Assembly (NCBI GenBank): GCA_964585385.1
Contig: CAZPDP010000004.1
Location: forward strand, 1-64,000
DNA length: 64,000 nt
From: JAGXLC01 sp964585385
GTDB taxonomy: Bacteria; Bacteroidota; Bacteroidia; Bacteroidales; UBA12077
Direction of reading: 5' to 3'
Position numbers and translations under genes: made by a program. Position 1 is the stretch's first letter. Every line of letters begins with the position of its first letter. The notes under the pieces were generated by a model, which was not told the origin of the DNA, searched no databases, and worked only from the letters and a program-made list of their open reading frames with translations. This document shows, piece after piece, positions 42,121-52,200 of this stretch.

Positions 42121-42870
42121 TTAAATAACTTTAGCCTCGTTCTTCAAAAGATCAACAAGTTCCTCCACGTTATCGGGATCAATCATCTTACATGCTGGCT
42201 TAGGCTCCGGTAACTCATATTTCTCAATTTCGGTCAGCGGCTCAGCATCAACTGGCTCAACTACATTCAGAGGTTTCTTTCTGGCCATCATAATTCCGCG
42301 CATTGCGGCAATTCTTGGTTCAATAGCAATACCTTTCTGCACAACTGCAACCATTGGCAATTCAGAAGTTACTTCTTCTTTTCCTCCGTCTATATCACGA
42401 GTGATTTTCACCATATCATTTTCAATCTCAAAGGATGAAACAGCCGAAACTGATGGGATGCCCATCATTTCAGAAAGCATTCCTCCTACCGCAGAACCGT
42501 TATAATCACTGGATTCAATACCTGCAAATATGATATCAAAGTTCTCTTCTTTAATGGCTTCGGCTATCTGAGTTGCAACATAAAAAGCATCTTTGGGCTC
42601 TGCATTAACCCGTATAGCTTCATCCGCACCTATTGCCAAAGCCTTTCTTATGGTAGGTTCAGCGGTCTTTGTGCCCACATTGATAACTGTCACACTATCA
42701 ACAGAGTTTCCAGAGTCTTCTTTTAGTTGCAAGGCTCTTGTCAATGCGAGTTCGTCCCAGGGATTTATAATCCACTGTACACCTGTTGTATCAAATTCAG
42801 TGTTGTCATTGGCAAATTTAATCTTTGTGGTAGTATCAGGGACGTTACTTAAGCAAACTAGAATTTTCAT
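42121..42870 (-). CDS. etfB: electron transfer flavoprotein subunit beta
   Basis: 249 residues, normal length. Signature pieces are INPWDELALTRALQLKED near residue 35, IFAGIESSDYNGSAVGGMLSEMMGIP near 112 (AMP/flavin-site region) and VEPRIAAMRGI-like IEPRIAAMRGIMMARKK near 181. It pairs with EtfA. It heads the etfBA to acyl-CoA dehydrogenase run and has a promoter box about 80 bases upstream, divergent from the CstA-type transporter. Confidence 0.95.
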   Translation of the reverse strand: MKILVCLSNVPDTTTKIKFANDNTEFDTTGVQWIINPWDELALTRALQLKEDSGNSVDSVTVINVGTKTAEPTIRKALAIGADEAIRVNAEPKDAFYVATQIAEAIKEENFDIIFAGIESSDYNGSAVGGMLSEMMGIPSVSAVSSFEIENDMVKITRDIDGGKEEVTSELPMVAVVQKGIAIEPRIAAMRGIMMARKKPLNVVEPVDAEPLTEIEKYELPEPKPACKMIDPDNVEELVDLLKNEAKVI

Positions 42871-42947
42871 TGACTATTCATTTAAGTTAACAAATTGTTT
42901 TTGGCTTATTTTTTCAGCTGTTAAACAACAAACTGATTTTAAGCTAG

Positions 42948-42955
42948 CAAATATA
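42948..42955 (-). promoter_or_regulatory. candidate etfB -7 box
   Basis: On the minus strand TATATTTG fits TAnnTTTG. The -33 region is only T-rich. It lies 78 bases upstream of etfB and back-to-back with the box at 43013. Confidence 0.45.
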
Positions 42956-43012
42956 TAAATAAGTATAAAAAATTAAAATTTTTAATATAATTCAAAATAA
43001 ATCTAGATTCTA

Positions 43013-43020
43013 TAAATTTG
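43013..43020 (+). promoter_or_regulatory. candidate cstA -7 box
   Basis: TAAATTTG fits TAnnTTTG and lies 45 bases before the transporter start. No strong -33 was seen. Confidence 0.5.
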
Positions 43021-43064
43021 CGGCAATCAGAGATAATAATAATATACACAGAAATTCCATCGCA

Positions 43065-44522
43065 ATGATAACTTTTCTTATCTCTATCGGTTTACTTGTT
43101 CTGGGTTATTTTGTATATGGAAAGTTTATTCAGAAATTCTTCGGTTCAGACAACAGCATTAAAACATCTGCTGTGCGAATCAATGATGGTGTCGACTATA
43201 TGGTACTCCCGACCTGGAAAATTTTTGTCATTCAGTTTCTCAATATAGCTGGACTTGGTCCGATATTTGGGGCTATCCTTGGAGCGCTCTACGGCCCCAT
43301 GGCCTACATATGGATAGTATTTGGGTGCATTTTTATGGGGGCTGTACACGATTATTTCTCAGGCATGCTCTCTATTCGAAATGATGGGGCAAGTCTTCCT
43401 GAACTAGTTGGAAAATATCTTGGCCCGGGATTTCAGAATTTCCTGAGATTATTCACCGTATTATTGCTTGTTTTTGTAGGTATTGCTTTTGTTACAGGAC
43501 CTGCCGGTTTGTTGCAAAATCTTACTGGTGGCAGTAAACTCATATGGCTTTACATAATTTTTGCTTATTACCTGGTAGCCACCCTGCTACCAATAAATAA
43601 AATCATAGGAAAAATATATCCCTTTTTCGGCATAGCCTTGCTGATAATGGCGGTTGGGATAGCTGGAGCAATGATTTTTAAAGGACTGAATGGAACTATG
43701 ATGCTTAATGAATTATCATTAGGTGATTTCAAAAACATGCATAAAAATCCCTCTCAGAATATTTTATATCCCATGATGTTCATTGTAATTTCATGCGGAG
43801 CCATATCCGGATTCCATTCCACCCAAGCGCCATTAATGGCCAGATGCCTGAAAAAAGAAAGCCATGGCAGGAAGGCATTTTACGGAGCTATGATAGCCGA
43901 AGGAATAGTAGCAATTATTTGGGCGACAGCAGCAATGAATTATTTCGGAAATGTACATAATTTAAGCGAAGCTATGACGCCAGCTACTCACAATCCAGCC
44001 TGGGTAGTGAACGAAATAAGCAGGACCTGGCTGGGGAAAGTGGGTGGGTTACTAGCCATTCTGGGTGTAATAGCGTGTCCGATTACAACAGGAGATACCG
44101 CCTTCAGAAGTGCACGTTTAACAATCGCAGATATCTTCAGATACAAACAAGGTAAGCTAACCAACAGACTGATGGTGAGCATTCCTTTGTTTATTGCAGG
44201 TTTTATAATGTCTCAATTGGAATTTGCAACCATATGGAAATACCTTGGACTTTCCAACCAAATTCTCGCCGTAGTGGTTTTATGGACAGCTGCCATGTAT
44301 TTGGTGGTTAGAGGAAAAAAACACTTTATAATCTCTATCCCGGCCACTTTCCTCACTGCAGTTTGCATCACATATCTTCTGGTAGCTCCAGTGAAAAACG
44401 GGGGGCTTTCAATATCTACAACTTATGGTTATCCCATAGGAATTGCCGGAGCTATTCTTGCTCTTGCATGGTTTTTAATTGCTGCAAAGAAAATAAGAAA
44501 CCTGAACCCGGCTTTAAAATAA
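43065..44522 (+). CDS. cstA: carbon-starvation protein A family transporter (short form)
   Basis: 485 residues with about 13-14 hydrophobic helices across the whole length. The block GLGPIFGAILGALYGPMAYIW followed by GAVHDYFSGMLSIRNDG is the CstA signature, and SGFHSTQAPLMARCLKKE near residue 250 is another. CstA and BtsT take up peptides or pyruvate with protons during carbon limitation. The gene is shorter than the E. coli type (about 700), matching the short family members. Divergent from etfBA; the terminator at 44521 just after it mainly serves the opposite strand. Substrate is not certain. Confidence 0.88.
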   Translation: MITFLISIGLLVLGYFVYGKFIQKFFGSDNSIKTSAVRINDGVDYMVLPTWKIFVIQFLNIAGLGPIFGAILGALYGPMAYIWIVFGCIFMGAVHDYFSGMLSIRNDGASLPELVGKYLGPGFQNFLRLFTVLLLVFVGIAFVTGPAGLLQNLTGGSKLIWLYIIFAYYLVATLLPINKIIGKIYPFFGIALLIMAVGIAGAMIFKGLNGTMMLNELSLGDFKNMHKNPSQNILYPMMFIVISCGAISGFHSTQAPLMARCLKKESHGRKAFYGAMIAEGIVAIIWATAAMNYFGNVHNLSEAMTPATHNPAWVVNEISRTWLGKVGGLLAILGVIACPITTGDTAFRSARLTIADIFRYKQGKLTNRLMVSIPLFIAGFIMSQLEFATIWKYLGLSNQILAVVVLWTAAMYLVVRGKKHFIISIPATFLTAVCITYLLVAPVKNGGLSISTTYGYPIGIAGAILALAWFLIAAKKIRNLNPALK

Positions 44523-44551
44523 AAAAAGGTCATCCCCGTTAAGGATGACCT
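44521..44551 (-). terminator. terminator of the rpoBC-DUF3467 transcript
   Basis: AGGTCATCC (44527-44535) pairs perfectly with GGATGACCT (44543-44551) around seven bases, and the minus-strand read ends in seven T. It abuts the stop of the convergent cstA gene. Confidence 0.9.
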
Positions 44552-44573
44552 CTCTTATATTTTAGAAGGATCA

Positions 44574-44921
44574 TTAAGCCTGCGCCGTAGGTCCGCCAAA
44601 GTTTAGCGGCATACCCGGGGTTCCTCCTCCTTTTGATGAATCTATCTCACCATGCATCTCCTCATACTTCTTAATATTATCTTGTAAAGCTTTAAGGAAA
44701 CGTTTAGCATGTTCCGGGGTTAAAATTACCCTTGATTTAACTTCAGCTTGAGGCATTCCAGGCATCATGCGAATATAATCAATGATAAATTCAGAGCTGG
44801 AATGGTTAATTACCGCAAGATTTGAATAAATGCCCTGAGCAACCTCCTCGCTCAGGTTAATATTTATCTGATTCTTGTTCTTTTTATTTGTACTGTCGTT
44901 ATTATTGTTTTGGTCACTCAT
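44574..44921 (-). CDS. DUF3467 protein
   Basis: 115 residues. After a polar N-terminal tail, residues 18-95 have the DUF3467 pattern: ININLSEEVAQGIYSNLAVI, then a SSEFIIDYIRMMPGMP segment and VILTPEHAKRFLKALQDNI. The ending is glycine/proline rich (GGTPGMPLNFGGP). It starts 14 bases after rpoC stops and is followed by a strong terminator, so it is the last gene of the rpoBC transcript. The family has no established function; its link to RNA polymerase here is by position only. Confidence 0.85.
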   Translation of the reverse strand: MSDQNNNNDSTNKKNKNQININLSEEVAQGIYSNLAVINHSSSEFIIDYIRMMPGMPQAEVKSRVILTPEHAKRFLKALQDNIKKYEEMHGEIDSSKGGGTPGMPLNFGGPTAQA

Positions 44922-44935
44922 AAAGTATATAGGTT

Positions 44936-47900
44936 TTATTCAGAGTCTGCTTTCTCTTTTTCCTTCTTCCCTTTACTAATCATCTTTTCATAGTCTTCCA
45001 CCGAACCAACAATAATATCATCATAATCGCGATTTCCAGTTCCGGCAGGAATCTTATGTCCAACAATAACGTTTTCTTTCAATCCTATCAATGGATCGAT
45101 TTTACCCCGGATTGCAGCCTCATTCAGTACTCTTGTAGTTTCCTGGAATGATGCTGCTGACAAGAAACTCTTAGTCTGCAATGCTGCACGGGTGATACCC
45201 TGTAATTTCTGGCTTGATGTTGCAGCCACTGCATCTCTGGCCTCAACAGGTTTCAGGTCTTTACGCTTCAATACAGAATTCTCATCACGCAATTTTCTTG
45301 CGGTTACAATCTGTCCTGAACGTAAGTTGTTGGAATCACCTGAATCTGTAATGACCTTCTTGTCATAAATCCAGTCGTTCTCTTCCTGGAAGTCGGTCTT
45401 GTCAACGATTTGATTTTCGAGGAATTTAGTGTCTCCGGGATCTTCAATTACCACTTTTCTCATCATCTGACGTACAATGATTTCAAAGTGCTTGTCATTG
45501 ATTTTTACACCCTGAAGCCTGTATACTTCCTGAACTTCGTTAACAATATATTCCTGAACTTTAGTAGGTCCTTTAATTGACAGAATATCTGAAGGAGTAA
45601 TAGCTCCGTCTGACAGCGGTGTACCTGCTTTTACATAATCATTCTCCTGTACAAGTATTTGTTTGGAGAGTGAAACGAGGTATTTCTTAACCTCATCAGT
45701 TTTTGATTTGATAAGAATTTCACGGTTACCCCGCTTTATCTTTCCAAAGGAAACTTCACCATCAATTTCGGAAACAACAGCTGGATTTGAGGGATTTCTG
45801 GCCTCAAACAACTCAGTTACTCTTGGCAGACCACCTGTGATGTCACCTGATTTTCCTACTGTTCGGGGAATTTTAACCAAAATATCTCCGGTTTTCACCT
45901 CATCTCCTTCCTGAACGACCACATGAGCACCTACAGGCAAGTTGTATGCTTTAAGTACATCGCCATTTTTGTCAACTATGTGTGCTTCAGGATTCTTCTT
46001 CTTATCTCTTGTCTCTATAATTACTTTTTCTTTGAATCCTGTTTGCTCATCAGATTCTTCCTTATAAGTAACTCCCGGAAGTACATTTTTGAACTTCACT
46101 TTCCCTGCGCTTTCAGAGATTATTACGGCGTTGTAAGGATCCCATTCACACAACAACTGGTCTTTCTTAACCTCATCTCCACTTTTCACATAGAGTCTTG
46201 AGCCATAAGGAATGTTATTGGTTGAAAGTACAATATTGGTATTCTTGTCTATAATGCGTAACTCTGCGAGCCGCCCAATAACAATATCTACCTTCTTCTT
46301 CTTACCTTCTTCGTCTATTTCTTCTTTTTCAACAGTTCTTAATTCATCAATTTCTACATAGCCATCGTACTTAGAGACAATAGTAGAACTTGCAGCTATA
46401 TTGGAAGCGGTACCACCTACGTGGAATGTTCTCAATGTAAGCTGCGTTCCTGGTTCACCAATAGATTGCGCTGCAATTACACCTACCGATTCTCCATTTT
46501 CGGCTAACTTACCCGTTGCCAGGTTACGGCCATAACATTTGGAACACACACCTTCTTTTGTCTCACAAGTCAACACTGAACGTATTTCAATTTGTTCAAG
46601 CGGTGATTCGTCAATCTGCTCAGCAATCTCTTCAGTGATTTCTTCACCTGAAGAAATAATCAACTCCCCTGTAAATGGGTGATAAATATCGTGTACGGCT
46701 ATTCGGCCTAAAATTCTTTCATAAAGGGTCTCTATAACCTCTTCATTTTTCTTGATAGGTCCTACTACCAATCCACGAAGTGTACCACAATCGTTTTCAC
46801 GCACAATCACGTCCTGAGAAACATCCACAAGACGCCGGGTTAGATAACCGGCATCCGCAGTCTTCAGGGCGGTATCGGCAAGACCCTTACGTGCTCCGTG
46901 TGTTGAAATAAAGTATTCAAGAACTGACAATCCTTCTTTAAAGTTAGAAAGAATTGGGTTCTCAATAATTTCTGAGCCAGTAGTACCTGACTTTTGAGGT
47001 TTTGCCATCAAGCCTCTCATTCCTGACAACTGACGAATCTGTTCCTTAGAACCTCTCGCACCAGAATCAAGCATCATAAAAACAGAGTTAAAACCCTGAT
47101 TATCTTTACTTAACTTATTCATCAGGATTTGAGTAAGATTTGCATTGGTATGAGTCCAGATATCAATAATCTGATTATATCGTTCTTTGTTGGTAATGAA
47201 ACCCATGTTGTAATTATTCATTACCTCGTCAACCTGTTCATACCCGGCAGGAACAAGCTCATTCTTCTCTTTAGGAATAATAATATCATCGAGGTTAAAC
47301 GACAACCCACCCCGAAATGCTGTATTAAATCCAAGTGATTTAATGTCATCAAGGAATTTAGCAATTCTCGGAGCATCTGTTCGTTTTAGAACTTCACCGA
47401 TAATATCTCTCAGAGATTTCTTTGTAAGCAGTTTATTAATGAAAGTTATACCTTTTGGTACATATTGGTTGAATAAAATTCTACCAACGGTGGTTTCTAG
47501 TATTTTCTTTTCTAATTCTCCTTTATCATTATAATCATCTATTCTAACTTTAACAGAAGCATGCAAATCGACAGCTTTTTGATTGTATGCTATAATAGCT
47601 TCTTCCGGGGAATAGAATGTCAGACCTTCTCCTTTTGCACCCTTTCTTTCCTTTGTAATATAATAAAGGCCTAACACCATATCCTGAGAAGGAACAGTAA
47701 TTGGAGCACCATTTGCAGGATTTAAGACGTTGTGAGTAGACAGCATTAAAAGCTGTGCCTCAAGGATGGCTGCATTACCTAATGGCAAGTGCACAGCCAT
47801 CTGGTCACCGTCAAAGTCGGCATTAAAGGGTGTACACACTAACGGATGTAATTGTATTGCCTTACCTTCAATAAGTTTCGGCTGAAATGCCTGAATACCC

Positions 47901-49231
47901 AGTCTGTGCAATGTTGGTGCACGGTTAAGCATGACGGGGTGGCCTTTCATAACATTTTCAAGTATATCCCAGACAACAGGATCTTTTCGATCTACGATTT
48001 TTTTGGCTGATTTCACTGTTTTAACAATACCTCTTTCAATCAGCTTACGAATGACGAAAGGTTTGTAAAGCTCTGCAGCCATATCTTTTGGAATACCACA
48101 TTCGTGCATATTTAATTCAGGTCCGACACTAATTACGGAACGAGCTGAATAATCAACACGTTTACCAAGCAGGTTCTGACGGAAACGTCCTTGTTTACCT
48201 TTCAAGCTGTCGCTTAATGATTTAAGCGCACGATTTGAATCCGTTTTAACTGCATTGGATTTTCTTGAGTTATCATAAAGTGAATCAACAGCTTCCTGCA
48301 GCATTCTTTTTTCATTTCGAAGAATTACTTCAGGTGCTTTAATCTCAATGAGTCGCTTTAACCTGTTGTTTCTGATGATAACCCTTCTGTAAAGATCATT
48401 TAAGTCTGATGTAGCAAACCTTCCACCATCGAGCGGAACAAGGGGCCTCAATTCCGGTGGAATTACAGGCACAACCTTGGTAATCATCCATTCCGGACGG
48501 TTCCTTTCTTTAGAAGCTCTGAATGCTTCTACTACCTGTAACCTCTTTAAGGCTTCTTTTTTCCTTTGTTGAGAGGTTTCGTGATCAGCTTTATATCTGA
48601 GCGTATAGGAAAGTTCATCTAAATCAATTCTTGATAGCAACTTGTAGAGTGCTTCGGCTCCCATATCAGCTATAAACTTATTGGGATCCGAATCATCAAG
48701 TTGCTGGTTATCCTTTGGTAAAGATTCCAGAATATCAAGATATTCTTCCTCGGTAAGGAAATCCAGGTATTTGACTCCATCCTGTGCTTTTATACCAGGA
48801 TTGATAACTACATATCTCTCATAATATATAATTGAATCGAGTTTCTTAGTAGGTAAACCTAATAACAAACCTATTTTATTTGGTAATGAACGAAAATACC
48901 AAATATGAGCAACGGGCACAACAAGAGCAATGTGGCCCATTCGTTCTCGCCTTACTTTCTTTTCAGTAACTTCAACCCCACATCTGTCACAGACGATACC
49001 TTTGTATCGAATTCTCTTGTATTTACCGCAATGACATTCATAATCCTTTACGGGTCCAAAGATCCTTTCACAAAACAATCCATCACGTTCCGGTTTGTAG
49101 GTTCTGTAATTGATTGTTTCGGGCTTCAGGACTTCTCCGTGAGATTGTTCCAAAATCTCTTCCGGAGAGGACAGGCCAATGGACACTTGATTAAAGTCGC
49201 TTGAAATTTTATTATCCCTTCTGAATGACAT
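44936..49231 (-). CDS. rpoC: RNA polymerase subunit beta'
   Basis: 1431 residues, the size usual in Bacteroidota. Landmarks: the N-terminal zinc ribbon CHCGKYKRIRYKGIVCDRCGVE near residue 66, the catalytic NADFDGDQMAVHLPL near 471, and the second zinc site (CETKEGVCSKCYGRN) near 895. The bridge-helix/trigger-loop region and the C-terminal QSIGEPGTQLTLRTFH are intact. No intein or frameshift. It is separated from rpoB by 68 bases and followed by a DUF3467 gene. Confidence 0.98.
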   Translation of the reverse strand: MSFRRDNKISSDFNQVSIGLSSPEEILEQSHGEVLKPETINYRTYKPERDGLFCERIFGPVKDYECHCGKYKRIRYKGIVCDRCGVEVTEKKVRRERMGHIALVVPVAHIWYFRSLPNKIGLLLGLPTKKLDSIIYYERYVVINPGIKAQDGVKYLDFLTEEEYLDILESLPKDNQQLDDSDPNKFIADMGAEALYKLLSRIDLDELSYTLRYKADHETSQQRKKEALKRLQVVEAFRASKERNRPEWMITKVVPVIPPELRPLVPLDGGRFATSDLNDLYRRVIIRNNRLKRLIEIKAPEVILRNEKRMLQEAVDSLYDNSRKSNAVKTDSNRALKSLSDSLKGKQGRFRQNLLGKRVDYSARSVISVGPELNMHECGIPKDMAAELYKPFVIRKLIERGIVKTVKSAKKIVDRKDPVVWDILENVMKGHPVMLNRAPTLHRLGIQAFQPKLIEGKAIQLHPLVCTPFNADFDGDQMAVHLPLGNAAILEAQLLMLSTHNVLNPANGAPITVPSQDMVLGLYYITKERKGAKGEGLTFYSPEEAIIAYNQKAVDLHASVKVRIDDYNDKGELEKKILETTVGRILFNQYVPKGITFINKLLTKKSLRDIIGEVLKRTDAPRIAKFLDDIKSLGFNTAFRGGLSFNLDDIIIPKEKNELVPAGYEQVDEVMNNYNMGFITNKERYNQIIDIWTHTNANLTQILMNKLSKDNQGFNSVFMMLDSGARGSKEQIRQLSGMRGLMAKPQKSGTTGSEIIENPILSNFKEGLSVLEYFISTHGARKGLADTALKTADAGYLTRRLVDVSQDVIVRENDCGTLRGLVVGPIKKNEEVIETLYERILGRIAVHDIYHPFTGELIISSGEEITEEIAEQIDESPLEQIEIRSVLTCETKEGVCSKCYGRNLATGKLAENGESVGVIAAQSIGEPGTQLTLRTFHVGGTASNIAASSTIVSKYDGYVEIDELRTVEKEEIDEEGKKKKVDIVIGRLAELRIIDKNTNIVLSTNNIPYGSRLYVKSGDEVKKDQLLCEWDPYNAVIISESAGKVKFKNVLPGVTYKEESDEQTGFKEKVIIETRDKKKNPEAHIVDKNGDVLKAYNLPVGAHVVVQEGDEVKTGDILVKIPRTVGKSGDITGGLPRVTELFEARNPSNPAVVSEIDGEVSFGKIKRGNREILIKSKTDEVKKYLVSLSKQILVQENDYVKAGTPLSDGAITPSDILSIKGPTKVQEYIVNEVQEVYRLQGVKINDKHFEIIVRQMMRKVVIEDPGDTKFLENQIVDKTDFQEENDWIYDKKVITDSGDSNNLRSGQIVTARKLRDENSVLKRKDLKPVEARDAVAATSSQKLQGITRAALQTKSFLSAASFQETTRVLNEAAIRGKIDPLIGLKENVIVGHKIPAGTGNRDYDDIIVGSVEDYEKMISKGKKEKEKADSE

Positions 49232-49299
49232 AGATCAAATATTAAATTTTATACCACCAAATAAATTAACGTGTAAAAATGGAATCGGATTATTGATCC

Positions 49300-52200
49300 T
49301 TATTCTTTTTCCATTTTAATACTAAGTCCGAGGCCACGAAGTTCATGTAACAATACGTTAAATGATTCTGGTATACCCGGAACAGGTAACGGATCACCTT
49401 TCACGATGCTTTCATAAGCTCGTGCCCGACCATTTACATCGTCAGATTTAACAGTCAGCATTTCCTGGAGTATATTGGAAGCACCAAATGCTTCGAGTGC
49501 CCAAACCTCCATCTCACCAAAACGCTGGCCACCAAATTGTGCCTTACCACCCAGTGGCTGCTGAGTGATTAAGGAATATGGACCAATGGAACGTGCGTGA
49601 ATTTTATCTTCAACCATGTGCCCCAGTTTAAGCATATAGATAATACCAACTGTGGCTGGCTGATCAAATTTTTCACCAGTTCCTCCATCATATAGATGGG
49701 TCTTTCCATAAGCAGGTAAACCTGCTTTTTCTGTATATTCATTAATCTGGTCAAGAGATGCACCATCGAAAATGGGGGTTGAAAATTTAACTCCCAGTTT
49801 TTCTCCTGCCCAACCAAGAACTGATTCATAAATCTGTCCAAGGTTCATCCTTGATGGTACACCCAGTGGATTCAATACAATATCTACAGGTGTTCCGTCT
49901 TCAAGAAAGGGCATATCCTCTGTGCGAACAATTTTCGAAATAATACCCTTGTTACCATGTCGTCCGGCTAGTTTATCTCCCACTTTAATCTTTCGCTTCT
50001 TGGCTATATAAACTTTTGCCATCTGAACAATACCCGTTGGCAACTCATCACCTATTGATATATTGTATTTTTCTCTTCTTAACTGAGCTTCAATATTTCT
50101 TCTTTTGATGTTGTAATTATGAAGCAATGTTCTAATTATCTCGTTTTTGTTCTTATCTGTTGTCCATTTTTTCGGACTTACATTGGTATAGTCAATATCC
50201 TGAAGGATTTTTTGAGTGAATTTCTTTCCTTTAGGCACGACTACTGCGTTGTAATAATCCTTAACACCTTGTGATGTTTTTCCATTGACAAGAACAAAAA
50301 GTTTGTCGATCAATCGATTGGTTAAATTATCGATTTCCTGACCATACTGTTTGTCTAACTTGTCAAGCTTTTCTTTATCCGCATTCTTTGCTTTCTTGTC
50401 TTTGACAGCTCTGGTGAAAAGCTTTTTATCAATAACCACTCCTGTTAAAGAAGGAGAAGCCTTTAGGGAAGCATCTTTTACATCACCGGCTTTATCACCG
50501 AAGATTGCGCGAAGCAATTTCTCCTCGGGTGAAGGGTCAGATTCACCTTTCGGTGTAATCTTACCTATTAGTATGTCACCAGGAGTAACATGGGCTCCAA
50601 CACGGATGATCCCATTTTCATCCAGATCTTTTGTTGCTTCTTCACTTACATTGGGAATATCTGCCGTTAATTCTTCCAGTCCTCTTTTTGTATCTCGTAC
50701 TTCCATCACGTGTTCTTCTATGTGCACAGAAGTAAACACGTCATTTTTCACTACATTTTCAGAAATTACGATAGCATCCTCAAAGTTATATCCTTTCCAG
50801 GGCATAAAGGCAACTTTCAGGTTTTTACCCAATGCCAGTTCACCCTTTTCAGTTCCGTAACCTTCGGTTAATACCTGTCCCTTGGATATCTTTTGTCCTT
50901 TATGTACAATAGGATGCAATGTAACGCTGGTATTCTGGTTTGTTTTATGATATTTCAGAAGTTTATAGCGCTTAACCTCATCCTCGAAGCTTACAAACTT
51001 TTCCTCCTCTGTTTGTTCATATCGAACAACAATCTCTTTGGCATCAACGTAATCAACGACACCATCCCCTTCAGCAATAATTTGCAGTCTGGAATCTCTT
51101 ACCACTTCGCCTTCAAGACCTGTCCCTACAATAGGCGAATCAGGTTTTAGAAGCGGTACAGCCTGACGCATCATATTTGAGCCCATCAAGGCACGGTTTG
51201 CGTCATTATGCTCAAGGAACGGAATAAGCGAAGCTGCAATCGAAGCAATTTGATTTGGTGCAACATCCATCAAATCGACAGAGCTTGATTCTGCATATGG
51301 AAAATCTCCGTCATATCTGGCTTTAACACGTTCAGTCTGGAAAGCACCCTCATCGTTTATGGATGCATTCGCCTGAGCAATCATTTTGGCTTCTTCCTCT
51401 TCTGCGCTTAAATATTCAGCACCATAATCGCCCAAATTAACTTTTCCGGTTTCCACTCTTCTATAAGGAGTCTCAATAAACCCGAGTTCGTTGATTTTTG
51501 CATACACACAGAGTGATGAAATCAAACCAATATTAGGGCCTTCCGGTGTTTCAATAGGGCAAAGTCTTCCGTAGTGCGTGTAGTGAACGTCACGTACCTC
51601 AAAACCTGCTCTCTCTCTTGACAGACCACCGGGACCAAGCGCAGAAAGACGGCGTTTATGTGTCATTTCCGCCAATGGATTGGTTTGATCCATAAATTGA
51701 GAAAGCTGATTTGTTCCGAAAAAAGAATTAATAACAGAAGACAAAGTTTTTGAATTTATAAGATCAATCGGAGTAAATACTTCGTTGTCTCTCACATTCA
51801 TTCTCTCTCTGATTGTCCTTGCCATTCTGGCCAGACCTACTCCAAATTGATTATATAATTGTTCACCAACAGTCCTTACGCGTCGGTTACTTAAATGGTC
51901 AATATCATCAACATTTGTTTTGGAGTTGATAAGCTCAATAAGATACTTGATGATCTCTATAATATCATCATTGGTTAATGTCTTGGTATCAATAGGAGTT
52001 TCCAGGTTAAGCTTTTTATTTAACCGGTATCTTCCAACTTCACCGAGATCATAACGAGTATCTGAGAAGAAAAGCTTATCAATGACATCTCTTGCAGTTG
52101 CTTCATCAGGTGGCTCGGAATTCCTCAATTGACGGTAAATTTGCATAACCGCCTCTTTCTCCGAGTTACATGGGTCTTTTTGAAGCGTATTGTATATGAT

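Noticed and set aside
50351..50860. A 169-residue plus-strand ORF inside rpoB
   Set aside because: Antisense shadow of a conserved RNA polymerase gene; Ser/Phe bias as expected of a reversed frame.
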